Below are positions 24,157 through 35,276 of a stretch of DNA of 64,000 bases, in pieces. Below the pieces are notes generated by a model, which was given only the letters and a program-made list of their open reading frames with translations, ran no database searches and had not been told where the DNA came from. The first letter of the stretch is position 1; each line of letters opens with the position of its first letter. Both the position numbers and the translations under genes were made by a program. The DNA is from Trema orientale (Eukaryota; Streptophyta; Magnoliopsida; Rosales; Cannabaceae): positions 270,481 to 334,480 of the forward strand of contig JXTC01000168.1 of assembly GCA_002914845.1 (NCBI GenBank), given 5' to 3'.

Positions 24157-24280
24157 AGAAATTAAAGGCCTAATGCCAGTATACTAAACTCTGATCTCAT
24201 CACTGGTCGCGTGAATCATCCCATCACTTCTCTATTATAATTAATTAAAATGGAGATATATATATATATATATATATATA

Positions 24281-24340
24281 GGTGAGGTTTCAATGGTTAC
24301 TACACATATTAGACACATAGAAAATTAACATTGGCTTGTG
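24281..24340. mobile_element. MITE family A, one end only
   Basis: After a long (TA)n run, GGTGAGGTTTCAATGGTTAC matches the family A terminus. I found no matching right end, so this is a fragment. Confidence 0.45.
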
Positions 24341-24423
24341 TCTTTTACTCACTAGATAAATTAAAATCTGAAAGGAAAATTAAACGAAATCATCCTTATT
24401 TTATCGTTTTCTGAGGCAAGATA

Positions 24424-24620
24424 GTTTTTTTTTTTTTTTTTGAAGGGATATTCCACACTATAATAAATTGTTTGTTAATTACAGTATGAGCAAAATAATT
24501 AGGAAACTCCTTATTACAAAGCAAAGCATCATTATAGAAAAACTTATAGTTAGCAAGTGTATGAGCTGCTTCATTCTCAAAACAAGAAATGTTAAAATAA
24601 GCAGAGCTACTAAACGACGC
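24424..24620 (-). pseudogene. 5'-truncated LINE fragment: end of RNase H plus poly(A)
   Basis: On minus a continuous frame reads NISCFENEAAHTLANYKFF, then EEFPNYF-like sequence (KEFPNYFAHTV) to its end. It is followed by a T18 tract on plus (24424-24441), i.e. a poly(A) tail. NEAAHTLA matches the REANxxAHxLA motif at the end of LINE RNase H. I could not find a target duplication. Confidence 0.6.
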
Positions 24621-24847
24621 TTTTTTTTTTGTTTTTTTTGTTTTTCGGGGGGGAGGGGGTTGAGAGAGACTAGAATCAGAAGGAAATTGTAACTCACAAC
24701 TCGATATACTTTAGAATGAAATTATTTAGGAGATTTAGAAAAGTTGTGAATTTTGAAAATTATGACAAATTTCTTTGTATTACTTCACCCATCGTCATAT
24801 AAATACTGTGTTTATTTTTTACTAATATTCCAGAGGGAATTTTTATT

Positions 24848-25016
24848 GAATAATGATTGGGACACCAAAAAGTTACACCAATGATGTGGCATCCAATAAA
24901 ACTATTATTTTATCTATGATTAGGACCACAACATTCAAAATTTAGTGATTGATATGAATGCCAACTCATGTGGTGTAAGTTTTTGGTATAAATTATTAGT
25001 GTCCCTAGTATTACTC
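24848..25016. mobile_element. Mutator-like MITE (family C-related) with 9-bp target duplication
   Basis: The ends are GAATAATGATTGGGACACC and, reverse-complemented, GAGTAATACTAGGGACACT. Inverted similarity continues with TTACACCA...ATGTGGCAT. The 9-bp duplication ATTTTTATT is perfect (24839-24847 and 25017-25025). No ORF. Confidence 0.85.
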
Positions 25017-25479
25017 ATTTTTATTGAACTATCTGTTTGCCATTAGTTCCGTCAAAGTTTTTCTTTCTATCCTTTTTCTTGTTTTAATTAAAAAGAAAAA
25101 ATAGAAAACTACGCTAGTTTTTACGAAAATTTCTTAAAATAGCATTTTTGAAGAATATTTGATCCGCATATCCCAGGAGTATCGTGTGTAAAGCTCCAAT
25201 TTCCTTTTAAGTAATTTTGAAAAAAATCTCTAATTAATTTCTTCGTCAATTAGAATTTTAGTATTTGTAAATGTATAATAATTTAATAGGTTAAAAAATT
25301 AATAATTATTACGTATCTTTGTTCCAAATCCTTTCGTTTGAGTGTTGACTTTTTTTGACCAATTTGGAGATCTTCCCCCTGTCTCGATGCTGTGACAAAT
25401 ATTGTCCTTTTTGTCTTTCTTTCAGGGGGCCTAGTATTATGTCTTCACAGCTAGGACGTTAGTTACATATATAACATGC

Positions 25480-25706
25480 TTACATATAATCTTTGTAGGG
25501 TATTGATATAGTCCGTTCAAGTGGACCGATCCCATTCATGTTTACATATAATCTTTGTAGGGTATTGATATAGTCCGTTCAAGTGGACCGATCCCATTCA
25601 TGTTTTGGTCAATATATATCACGTTTAACTAATACGGTATTGGTTAAAATGTGACCCGTGTTTATTAAAACATGAATGAGACTGGCTCCGTCGAGGAGAC
25701 TATATT
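25480..25706. mobile_element. Small foldback element whose left arm is tandemly duplicated
   Basis: A 62-bp unit occurs twice without change (25480-25541 and 25542-25603). Its second copy ends in an arm (25567-25605, GATATAGTCCGTTCAAGTGG...) that pairs with 25668-25706 (AAACATGAATGAGACTGG...) in inverted orientation. No ORF; the class is unknown. Confidence 0.7.
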
Positions 25707-25742
25707 CGTAGCTATATTTGTAATAGATGGTATATATATATA

Positions 25743-25855
25743 TAGTGCGATAATCTAGTGGGTATTTTTTTAAACTTATATATAAGTATTTCTTTTTAAC
25801 ATACAAATACACATTATTTAATATTTTTCTCTTTCTACTTTTTATATATATAGCA
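25743..25855. mobile_element. MITE family B, copy 2, 3'-truncated
   Basis: It begins after (TA)n with GATAATCTAGTGGGTATTTT and keeps the family's ACATTATTTAATATTTTTCT core at about 25810. A (TA)n run then replaces the right half. Confidence 0.5.
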
Positions 25856-25895
25856 TTTGAGAAACTCACCATGTATAATGTAAGATAATATATAT

Positions 25896-26570
25896 GGGTG
25901 ATGTTTCAATTGAAATTTTTGTTTTTACTCCATAGATGGGTACTCTAATTTAGGCTATTGGATTTTAATCTAATAGCTAAAATAATATTAGTAGATTCAC
26001 TAAAAAAATTATTATAATTAACACATTTATAAATATAGAAAGTTATTTAAAACAAAAAATATGGGTAAACTGATGAATTGGACAATGTTTTTTATTTTCT
26101 TTTTTTTAAATAAAACTAGTGAAAAATACTTAATAATCTCAAATCACTCTCAACTATTTTATTCGTTAGAGAAAAAAAAAACAACAAAAGATGTACAAAT
26201 TTTAAGCTGTTTCATGCATAATTTTTTTTTAAAACAATTTTTCTTTCAATGTAGTTGCTTTATTTATTTTTTATTATTTAAAACAACAACTTATTCATAA
26301 TATGAAAATTATGCTACCTTGGATTTTACTTTTCGTACAGTAAAAAAGAAATTTTATAAAATATTGAAGATACAATAATACATATAGTTTTAAATTAAAG
26401 GTAACTAAAAAATTAAACCTTAAATTAAATTTTCAAAAAGGAAATAAATAAAAAAGAATTAGAAATTAATATATTGAATGAGATGACTTGTTATTGTAGG
26501 TTTATTTCTAAATTAGTCAAACTTACCCATTTATGGAACAAAAACAAGAATACATATTAAAAATTCACCC
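25896..26570. mobile_element. MITE family A, long form, copy 3
   Basis: The left end GGGTGATGTTTCAATTGAAA and the right end, reverse-complemented as GGGTGAATTTTTAATATGTA, lie between (TA)n runs. Length is 675 bp. It aligns over its length with 27981-28661. The 79-codon ORF at 26061 is AT-rich and not conserved in the other copy. Confidence 0.7.
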
Positions 26571-27980
26571 AATATATATATATATATATATATTATATTA
26601 CATAATTTATATGTACAATCTTTTGTCCCTTGCATGGCAACTTTGTAATATCTTTCAATTTTCAGCATACATTAGTTTCCGTGAAGAAATTTAAACAACC
26701 AGCCACACAATCAAAGGTTCCAAATCTCTCTAAGCACCAAATAGATCCAGGCTCAAGAAGAATACAAAATTAAACACCAACAAAAAATAATAAATAAGAC
26801 GTAAAGATTTAGCGTACTTCAACTAAAAATTGACATACGTCCAATGCACAACAATAGTTTCTTACTATTCAGTAGTCAATGATTCTAAGACAATTACAAG
26901 GATAACTACCTCAAAAAGAATCCCTCAAACCAGCAAACTCAGGCTTTCACTCTATCTTTGCTCAATTCACTCTATCGGTCTTTTCTCTCTATCTCACACC
27001 CATGGTTTTTCTCCAATATCGTGAAATATACATATAGACCTATGCTACCATCTAATTTTCCTAACGTAATTAAGACTTGTTGACTATCCAATCAATTATA
27101 TAAAGGAAATAATGTCACTTTACAAATCCGAAAACTTTAAATTTGGAAATATGCAAATTCGCGGTTACCCAATTTTCATGATACTAATATGGCATGTCTT
27201 GATAAAACTATATATTACTTTATCGTCTTGACAGATTGTATGAGCATCATATCATTACAATGTTATATATATATATAATACGTATACGTATCTCTCAAAG
27301 ACAAATTAACCACAAAAAAGATAGTAAGTAATATATTGACTTGTAACACTAAATATCACTTAATTTAAATGGTATTTTTAAAAGTGATCAAATTAAAATT
27401 AACATACGGCATCTCCATAGTTTTGATCAACATCTCCTCATTCTCTCTATTCAAGGTACATAATGATTTGGTATACGCTCTATTTATAATTTCTCATTGG
27501 TACGTGCACTTCAAAAATTTCCTAATCATTAATTGTATTACCACAAATATATCAAGATAAAGACAATACCATTTTCCACAGTTTTGTACACTACAAGAGA
27601 AATTGATAGCTCGAAGAACATTAACAGCCCATGAGATAGAATAACTGATGCTTTGACTTTATTATCATGATGCAAAAATACTAAGGACAATACGTGTAAC
27701 GTCTGTCTACTCACGGCCTTCCATTAAAATTCAAAGCCTAGTTAACAACATAAACATATTCTTTTAATTAGATATTGATTTCTTTCTCATATCTTATCCT
27801 TTCTTTTATTTAACAACATTAAATTACCTCTTTTCATATTTTCTAAAACATATATATATATATTTTAAACATACGAATCATATTTTAAAACTCAATTGGA
27901 TACTTGTGTGAAGTGTAAATTTATGTACATGTGTACAACGTGCTTTTGTTTACAATGGATCTACTGATCTTTACATATAT
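26571..27980. other. Intergenic sequence, no gene supported
   Basis: Only short AT-rich ORFs. CACTACAAGAGA at 27589-27600 resembles a CACTA terminus, but no subterminal repeats support it. Confidence 0.5.
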
Positions 27981-28661
27981 GGGTGATGTTTCAATGGAGA
28001 TTTTTGTTTTTACTCCATGGATGGGTACTCTAATTTGAGCCATTGGATTTTAATCCAATGGCTAAAATAATATTCGTAGATTTACTTAAAAAAATTATTA
28101 TAATTAATACATATATAAATATAGAAAGTTATTTTTAAAAAAAAAAGATGGGTAGCCTGATGAGTAGGTCAATTTTTTTTATTTTTTTATTTTTATAAGA
28201 AAATAAAATTAGTAAAAAATAATTAATAATTCCAAATCATTCTCAACTATCTTATTCGTTGAAAAAAAAAAACAAAACAAAATATGTACAAATTTTGAGT
28301 TGTTTCACGCATAATTTATTTTTCAAACAAATTTTCTTTCAATATAGTTATTTTATTTATTTATTTTTATTTAAGAAAATAACTTATTCATAATATGAAA
28401 ATTATACTATCTTAGATTTTACCTTTCGTACAAGAAAAAAAGAAATTTTATGAAATATTGAAGGTACAATTACATATAGTTTTAAACTAAAAGTAATTAA
28501 AAATTAAACTTTAAATTAAATTTTCAAAAATGAAATAAATAAAAAAGAATTAGAAATTAATATAATTAATGAGATGACTTGTTATTATAGGTTTATTTCC
28601 AAATTAGTCAAACTTACCCATCCATGGAGTAAAAACAAAAATACCCATTGAAAACTCACCC
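27981..28661. mobile_element. MITE family A, long form, copy 4
   Basis: The left end GGGTGATGTTTCAATGGAGA and the right end, reverse-complemented as GGGTGAGTTTTCAATGGGTA, pair on through TTTTTGTTTTTACTCCATGG, giving terminal repeats of about 50 bp. The 681-bp element is the best preserved of the family and lies between (TA)n runs. Confidence 0.75.
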
Positions 28662-28686
28662 TTACATATATGTATATATATATATA

Positions 28687-29580
28687 AAGAGTTTTCAATA
28701 GAGAGTTTTATTTTTTCTTCATTGATGGGTATTTTGTCTGCTTTGAAAGTGACCTACAATAACAGGTTAATTTTTTAAATTTCTGTTCTAATTCTAATTC
28801 ATAAAAGAAACTAATTTACTTTTATTTTTCAAATTCGTTTACATAATGAGTTTCAGGAATATTTCTTTATATTTGTGTACAATGGAATAAACTATTCCAT
28901 TTAAATTTATGGACAATTCTAATGTTACTTTTTTTATTTTATTTTATTTTTATTTTTTTTTAATACAAAATGAAATATCTTTTAGAATTTAATTTACTAT
29001 ATTTCATAAATATAAGTTAAGACTTTAATTCATCTTTTAATTTTTTTTTAAAGAAAATTGCTACCTATAAGCTATAATACGAATTTTAAAGTTTTTTAAT
29101 AGGATCTATTTATTAAATTTTCTTACAAAATGCATTGATATTTTTACTTTAATTTATTTTAACATTAATTTTTTTAAAAAAAATTATGACTTTAGTATAA
29201 GATCCTTAGTTTAAGTTTTGTTTTTCCTCTTAACGTTAAAAAAATAAAGTTTGCTACTTTTATATATTTGCTATGAGTAGACTTTATAGAGAATTAAAAT
29301 TAATGAGAATTGCTCCTAAGAAAAAAGTAATGATAATTAAAATATTAAGAGTATATTAATGGAATAGGATAAAATAAATAAAAACTAAAGTCATAGGTCA
29401 CAAATAGGTTACCTATTTTTTAGTCATAAATAGCTTTCTATATTTAAATACGTATTAATTAGATTAAAGTTTTTTTTAGTAGAATTAGTATTGTTCTAAC
29501 CATTAGATTAAAATCTAGTAGCTCAAATTAGAGTAACTATCCATGGAGCAAAAATAAAAATCTCCATTGAAACTTCACCC
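28687..29580. mobile_element. MITE family A, copy 5, diverged interior
   Basis: The left end AAGAGTTTTCAATAGAGAGT and the right end, reverse-complemented as GGGTGAAGTTTCAATGGAGA, are followed by the same TTCATTGATGGGTA / CTCCATGGATAGTTA pairing. Length is about 890 bp. It shares its left (TA)n run with copy 4. Confidence 0.6.
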
Positions 29581-29620
29581 ATATTTATTTATATATATAT
29601 ATATATTTGTGTTGGTATAT

Positions 29621-29880
29621 ATAGGTCCTATCTAATATATATATATATATTTCTTTTACCTATTTATAGGTTTTTTTTATAGCCATTAAATCATCTTCTA
29701 ACAATTATAATATTTTAAATAGTTAGAGAAAAGAAATAAATAGTAAATACATATTATTTAATATTTTTTCTCTCTCTACTCTTACATCATAAAAAAGACG
29801 TGTAAAATAAATTTTAATTATATAAAACAATACCTATAAATAAGTAGTAAAAAGAAATATTTACTAAATTGGTGTTCATA
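29621..29880. mobile_element. MITE family B, copy 3
   Basis: It starts ATAGGTCCTATCTAATATAT, keeps CATATTATTTAATATTTTTT in the middle and ends AAATTGGTGTTCATATATAT. It is about 260 bp between (TA)n runs, without an ORF. Confidence 0.55.
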
Positions 29881-30483
29881 TATATATATATGTATGTATA
29901 TATTATGTTATATAAAGCTATAGCTAGTCACTATCTATAACAACCAAACAAATATTAACTAATGCCCCCGTGTCATGAGGTCATGCAAATTAGAATGACA
30001 AAGATAAACCAAATGTCTTTTGATCCCAAAAAAGGGCGAAGAAAGAAAAGGGAATAGCTTTTTATATTTCCTTTCACTTTTCCTTTATCGAATAACTTTG
30101 ATTTTCTCAGCTTCACCCTTGACGGAATACATTATCCTAATTGAGTAAATTAGATAATAATGTTAATCTAATCGTGTGATAAATTCATAGGGATATTATT
30201 TCATCTAATGGGGTGGTGCACTGCAGTGCACTAGTCTGAATGGGATGAATTTTTACCATTATAAATGGTACAGGGTATGGAACAAAGATTCCTCATTTAA
30301 TATTTAGCGGGGCAGAGCGGGCTTAGGATTGAGTATCCTGCACTGATCCTGCCCCAATTATTTTTTTAATTTCTATATTTTTATATAATAATAATTCAAC
30401 TTGATTTAAGAAAAAAAAATCTAATAATATATAGTGATATATGAATATTGTTTGAGTTTAAGTATTTAAGATTGTGCTATCCT
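29881..30483. other. Flank of the second copia element, no gene seen
   Basis: It contains a perfect 16-bp palindrome GTGCACTGCAGTGCAC (30216-30231) and a GC-richer patch with GCGGGGCAGAGCGGGC (about 30308). A similar GGGCGGGG patch lies on the other side of the copia element near 37850. No ORF. Confidence 0.5.
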
Positions 30484-30894
30484 TTTAAATGAATGATTTA
30501 GGACAAGATAAGAATCGTACCTCCAGCCATTGTTATTTAAGTAAGATAAATAGTAGATAAACTTAGATCTTCTATCATATTCCTCTTTATGAGAGACCTC
30601 CCAAAGACTGATTTTCACAGGCTAAGAAATTTTTAGCGTATTTCTCCCTTAGGTTAGGATAGGAACCCTTCAGTTCCTTGATAACCTCTTTATCCACTTT
30701 CTCACATCAAGAAAGTAGATGGTTATTAGATATTAAAATATCAAATCAGTTTTTCATTTTTCACGTTCCATAAATTGAGCAGTTTTACCACATCACCTAT
30801 TATTTATTTAATTAATTATTATTATTATTATTATTTTAAATTAAATTAAAATCTTTTGACATGTGAACTACTTTATAGGGATAAAATTCCAACA
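30484..30894 (-). repeat. 3' LTR of the second copia element
   Basis: It aligns with 37077-37482, including TTTTCACAGGCTAAGAAATT and a (TTA)n stretch near the end. On minus it begins TGTTGGAATTTTATCCC. The exact lower boundary is uncertain by about 10 bp. Confidence 0.8.
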
Positions 30895-30907
30895 TTCTTC
30901 TACTTGG
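30895..30907 (-). other. Polypurine tract of the second copia element
   Basis: On minus CCAAGTAGAAGAA lies directly before TGTTGG of the LTR, close to the common plant copia junction CCAAGTGGGAGAATGTTGG. Confidence 0.75.
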
Positions 30908-31353
30908 TCCAAATAACAAAAGTATGTACGGTAGAATGATGACTTGTTATGACCATAAGATATTTTGGTAACTTTCTCAGTCACTTTATAATGAAATACT
31001 TAAGTGAAACTTCTAATACATGAATCATGGCGGTCTTGTACTAATTATATGTACGTTCCCTTTCATGTATCACATGCTTAAAAATATCTAAATATTACTT
31101 TATGAATGAACTTCCTATAAGTCATTCGGGTCCTACTTAGATAATCCAAATGGATTAAATATTACAAACTTTATGTGCACAATATATTTCATGAATTGAA
31201 ATATCCATATAAGTATGTACATAGTCAGAGAATAAAAGCAATACAAAAACAAGTCTAAGTAGACAATCCATGCGATCCACATGATCTTTGTACAATTTAG
31301 CCGGTAATCATTTAGTCATGGGATCAGCTATATTGAGCTCAGTCTTTACATAG

Positions 31354-31937
31354 TCAATGATTATTTCTTACTTTTTTGATATGCTCTCTGACAACTAAAT
31401 ACTTATTGTCGATATGCTTGCTGCGACTTCCACCCTTATTATTCTTAGAAAAGAATACTGCAGCTGAATTATCACAGTAAAACCTTAAAGGTCTTGATAT
31501 AGAATCGACAATTTTTAACCCTGTGATAAAATTCCTCAACCATAATGCCTGTGACATAGCTTCATAGCAACCAATGAATTCTGCCTCTATAATTGATGAA
31601 CCAACTATGGTCTACTTAGTGCTTCTCTAAGACACATCACCTCCAGCAAGAAGGAAGATGTATCCTAAAGTAGATTTCCTTGAATCTGAGCATCCGGCAA
31701 AATCTGAGTCCGAATAACCAATCATTTCAAGATGACCGGTATGCTTGTATGTAAGTCTGTAGTCTTTGGTTCTTTGTAGATACATAATAACTCTTTTGGC
31801 AGCTTTCCAATGTTCCATACCAAGATTTGCTTTGATATCTGCCCAGTACCCCCCATTACAAATACAATGTCAGGTCTAGTACAGACTTGAGCATACATTA
31901 GACTGCCTATAGCGGAAGCATAAAGTATTGCCTTCAT
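31354..31937 (-). pseudogene. Copia RNase H remnant
   Basis: Three overlapping minus frames give ASAIGSLMYAQVCTRPDIVF, WKAAKRVIMYLQRTKDY...GYSDSDFAGCSDSRKSTLGY and ALWLRNFI...FYCDNSAAVFFSKN...SKHIDNKYLVVRE. These are the successive signatures of copia RNase H, with the SDADWAG-like and CDNxAA catalytic regions visible. One frameshift and stops separate them. Confidence 0.85.
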
Positions 31938-31943
31938 TTGTTC

Positions 31944-32760
31944 TCATTCTAAGTCATTTTGTGGACATTGAATCTGACTGAATTTGTCTCTTTTAACAAC
32001 GAGTGCTGCAGTAGGTACACAATCTTTCATTCTAAACTGCTCCAAAACTTTTTCAATATAGGCTTTCTGAGACAATCCTAATGTCCTGTTGGACTTGTCT
32101 CTATGAATCTCTATGCCAATAATATAAGAAGATTCACCCATATCCTTTATTTCAAAGTTTTGAGCAAGAAAACTTTTTGTGTCATGTAGCAAACTCAAGT
32201 CACTACTAGTAAGTAAAATATTATCTACATATAGGACTAGAAAAATGTACTTGCTCCCACTAATCTTAAGGTATATACATTAATCAATGATATTTTCTGT
32301 AAATCTATATGAAATAACAACATTGTCAAACTTCAAATACTATTGTCGAGAAGCTTGTTTCAGCCCATATAGAGATTTTCGTAATTTACAAACCAGGTGA
32401 TTGTTTTTATTATCACTGAATCCTTCAGGCTACTCCATGTATACTTCTTCCTCAAGATCCCCATTTAGGAATGTCGTTTTTACATCTATTTAATGTAACT
32501 CTAAGTCAAAATGAGCTACCAAAGCCATAATGATTCTAAAAGAATCTTTCTTAGAAACTGGAGAAAATGTCTCACGGTAATCAATGCCTTCTTTTTGAGT
32601 AAAACTTTTGGCTACAAGTCTAGCTTTATATCATTCAATATTGCCAGTTGTATTTCTTTTGGTTTTTTAAACCCATTTACAACCAGTGATTATATGACCA
32701 TCTGGCAATTCAAGAGATCCCAAACTTAATTTTAGCCATAGATTCCATCTTTTCCTTTAT
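31944..32760 (-). pseudogene. Copia reverse transcriptase remnant
   Basis: On minus, the stretch before 32198 reads FLVLYVDNILL (about 32215-32250), the position of the catalytic YVDD, here with Asn for the second Asp. It is followed by TKSFLAQNFEIKDMGE...YIIGIEIHRDKS and QKAYIEKVLEQFRMKDC. The N-terminal half (to about 32760) survives only as broken frames. Enzymatically dead. Confidence 0.8.
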
Positions 32761-32957
32761 GGCATCATACCAAAAAGTAGAGTTTTCTCCATTCAAGGCT
32801 TGTGAAAATGAGCTAGGATCATTATCAAGTCTAACATTAGAGTCAGAATCTTGGAGATATACAATATAATCACTAGAAATTGCTGGTTTCCTTACTCTTG
32901 AGGATCTCCTTAAATCAACAGTCTCATTCTCATTTGGTAGAGTTTGAGCTGTGGGCT

Positions 32958-33980
32958 CTACAAGAGCTTCATTGAGTGGTTGTTCTTGAATCGGTTGCTC
33001 CTCAATAGGTTCTGAAGTATCTCTTTGGTAAGAACAATTATATTATCTTGAGGAGTCAATTCTGAATTTTCCATTCCTTTATGAAATTCAATATTTCTAG
33101 GAAATTTACTCCTACTCACTTCATGGTCTTCTAGAAATTTAGCATTTCTAGTTTCGATAATTCTAGTAGAGTGTGAAGGACAATAAAACCTGTACCCTTT
33201 GGAGTTCACTGGATAGCCTATAAAATAACCACTAATTATTCTTGGGTCTAATTTCTTTAATTGAGGATTATAAACTTTCACTTCAATTGGACAATCCCAA
33301 ATGTGTAAATGTCTAAAACTTGGTTTCCAACTTTTCCATAATTCAAAAGCTATTTTTGGAACTGCCTTAGATGGAACCCTATTTAAAACATACACAGCGG
33401 TTTTTAAGGCTTCACTTTATAAATTTAAGGGCAGACTTTAATTGCTGATCATGCTTCGTACCATGTCCATTAAGGTTCGGTTTCTCCTTTCGGCTACACC
33501 ATTTTGTTATGGTGCACCTGGCATTGTATAATGTGCAATAATACCTTCCTCTTGGAGAAACTTAGCAAATGGACCTAGCATTTGACCTTTCTCAGTGAAC
33601 CTTCTATAATATTCTCCTCCTCTGTCTGATCGAACGATTTTGATTTTTCGTTCTCTTTGTTTCTCTATCTCTGCTTTATAAATCTTGAGGGCATCTACTA
33701 CCTCATCCTTATGATTTATAAGATAGAGACACATATAACTTGTATGGTCATCTATAAAAGATATGAAATATCTTTGACCATTTAGACAAGGAGAATATGG
33801 TCCACTAATATCTGTATGTATGATCTCAAGAATTTCAGAACTTTTCTCGCCACCCTTAGAGTTCTTGTTAGTTTGTTTTCCCTTAATGCAAATCTATACA
33901 AGTACTAAAATCAGTGAAATCAAGAGTTAGTAAAACTCCCTCATTCACTAAACTTTTAATTCTTTAGATTGAGATATGTC
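32958..33980 (-). pseudogene. Copia integrase remnant
   Basis: From upstream: GDWDISQSKEL (about 33960) is a decayed HHCC region. KIVRSDRGGEYYRRF (about 33600-33650) is the core with the second catalytic Asp. NRVPSKAVPKIAFELW...LHIWDCPIEVKVYNP...KKLDPRIISGYFIGYP (33200-33395) is the C-terminal half. Stops fall between 33395 and 33507 where the catalytic Glu region should lie. Confidence 0.85.
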
Positions 33981-34620
33981 CCAATCTCCTTTGCCATAAT
34001 TTAGAAGAGTGCTCATTAATAATACAATATTTAGTGTCAACATTATTTTCTTACATGGTTGAAAGGTTACATTCATATGTAGATTTAAGTTAAACTTATA
34101 TAAACCATCAACTAAAAAACCATTGCCAACCATAGTACCATCTTTAAATAAAAGAAAATTTAAATCTTCAAATACAAACTTAAAACCCAAAGGTACTAGT
34201 CTTGCAATAGAAACCAAATTTCTAGAAAATGATGGAATATAAAAAGTGTCTTTAAAATCTAAATAAAAGTCAGATTTTAGAACTAGTCTAAATGTTCCCA
34301 CACCTTCAACCTTCGAACTCATCTGATTTCCCGAATAGATGAATTCTTTATTTGCCTCCGGTTTTCTTAGATTTAGAAAACCCTGCATAACATTGGCGAT
34401 GTGAATTATTATACCAGAATCAATCCACCATGTATTATTAGGAGTCTCAATAAAATGAGATTCATGATATACATAAACAAAAGAGTTACCTTTCTTCTCG
34501 AGCCATTTTTTATATTTCAGGCAGTCCTTCTTCATGTGCCCTTTTTTCTTACAAAAGAAACATTTTCTCTCATTGCCTCTTTTTCACTTTGACACATTGT
34601 TTTCCTTTCCTTTAGGACCA
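33948..34620 (-). pseudogene. Copia zinc knuckle and protease remnant
   Basis: On minus, KCFFCKKKGHMKKDCLKYKK (about 34505-34565) is an intact CX2CX4HX4C knuckle. WWIDSGIIIHIAN (about 34395-34430) is the aspartic protease motif DSG. The gag-pre-integrase part then runs GVGTFRLVLKS...TFYIPSFSRNLVSIARL. A frame break separates it from gag. Confidence 0.85.
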
Positions 34621-34736
34621 ACCTTAGCCTTCTTGTCATTTGCCTCATCATGAGTTGTGAGATTAGCAACCTCAAGCTTCTCATGTTTCAGTATCTCCTC
34701 TTCTTGAACACACATAGTTAGGAGTTCATTAATAGT

Positions 34737-35276
34737 CTATTTATCCTTATGTGTATTATATGAGATCTTAAATGGACCATACTCCTTAGGAAGAAAGTTC
34801 ATAATCAAATGAACCAAGAATAACTTAAAAATGTCAATCTTCAGAGACTTAAGTTGAGCAGCAATATCCCTCATCTCCATAATGTGCTCACGCACATTAG
34901 TAGAATTGTTATGTTTCATGCCCGAAAACTTCTTCATAAGGGTGCTAGTCCTTGCCTTATCAGAACTTACAAATTGCTCTTTAACAGCCTTCATGAAGTT
35001 CTTGGCCTTATCACATTCAGGAATCGATCTCCTAATGCTCTTGCTTATATTAGTCTTCATAAACATGAGATTAAGGCGATTGGATCGCTCCCATGATTGA
35101 TAAGTAGCCCTGTCACTTAGCATGCTTGATTCCGTGGGGACAGGTAGTCCATCCTCACGAAGTACTAAGTCAAGGTCCATGCACCCTAAAGTAAAGAGAA
35201 TTTTCTCCTTCCAGTCAGAAAAATTATCACCACACAAAATTGGAACACAAGAGTCATTGAAAATATTAGGAACCAC
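34737..35276 (-). pseudogene. Copia gag of the second element
   Basis: A 179-codon frame starts MVPNIFNDSCVPILCGDNF, followed by WKEKILFTLGCMDLDLVL (the usual copia gag N-terminus). The UBN2-type core follows (KNFMKAVKEQFVSSDKA, MKKFSGMKHNNSTNVREHI, FLPKEYGPFKISYN). It ends at a stop before the knuckle, which lies about 180 bp further along in a broken frame. It is the longest intact part of this element. Confidence 0.85.

Noticed and set aside
27589..27600. CACTACAAGAGA as a CACTA terminus
   Set aside because: No subterminal repeats follow and no second end exists. A 12-bp match alone is weak.
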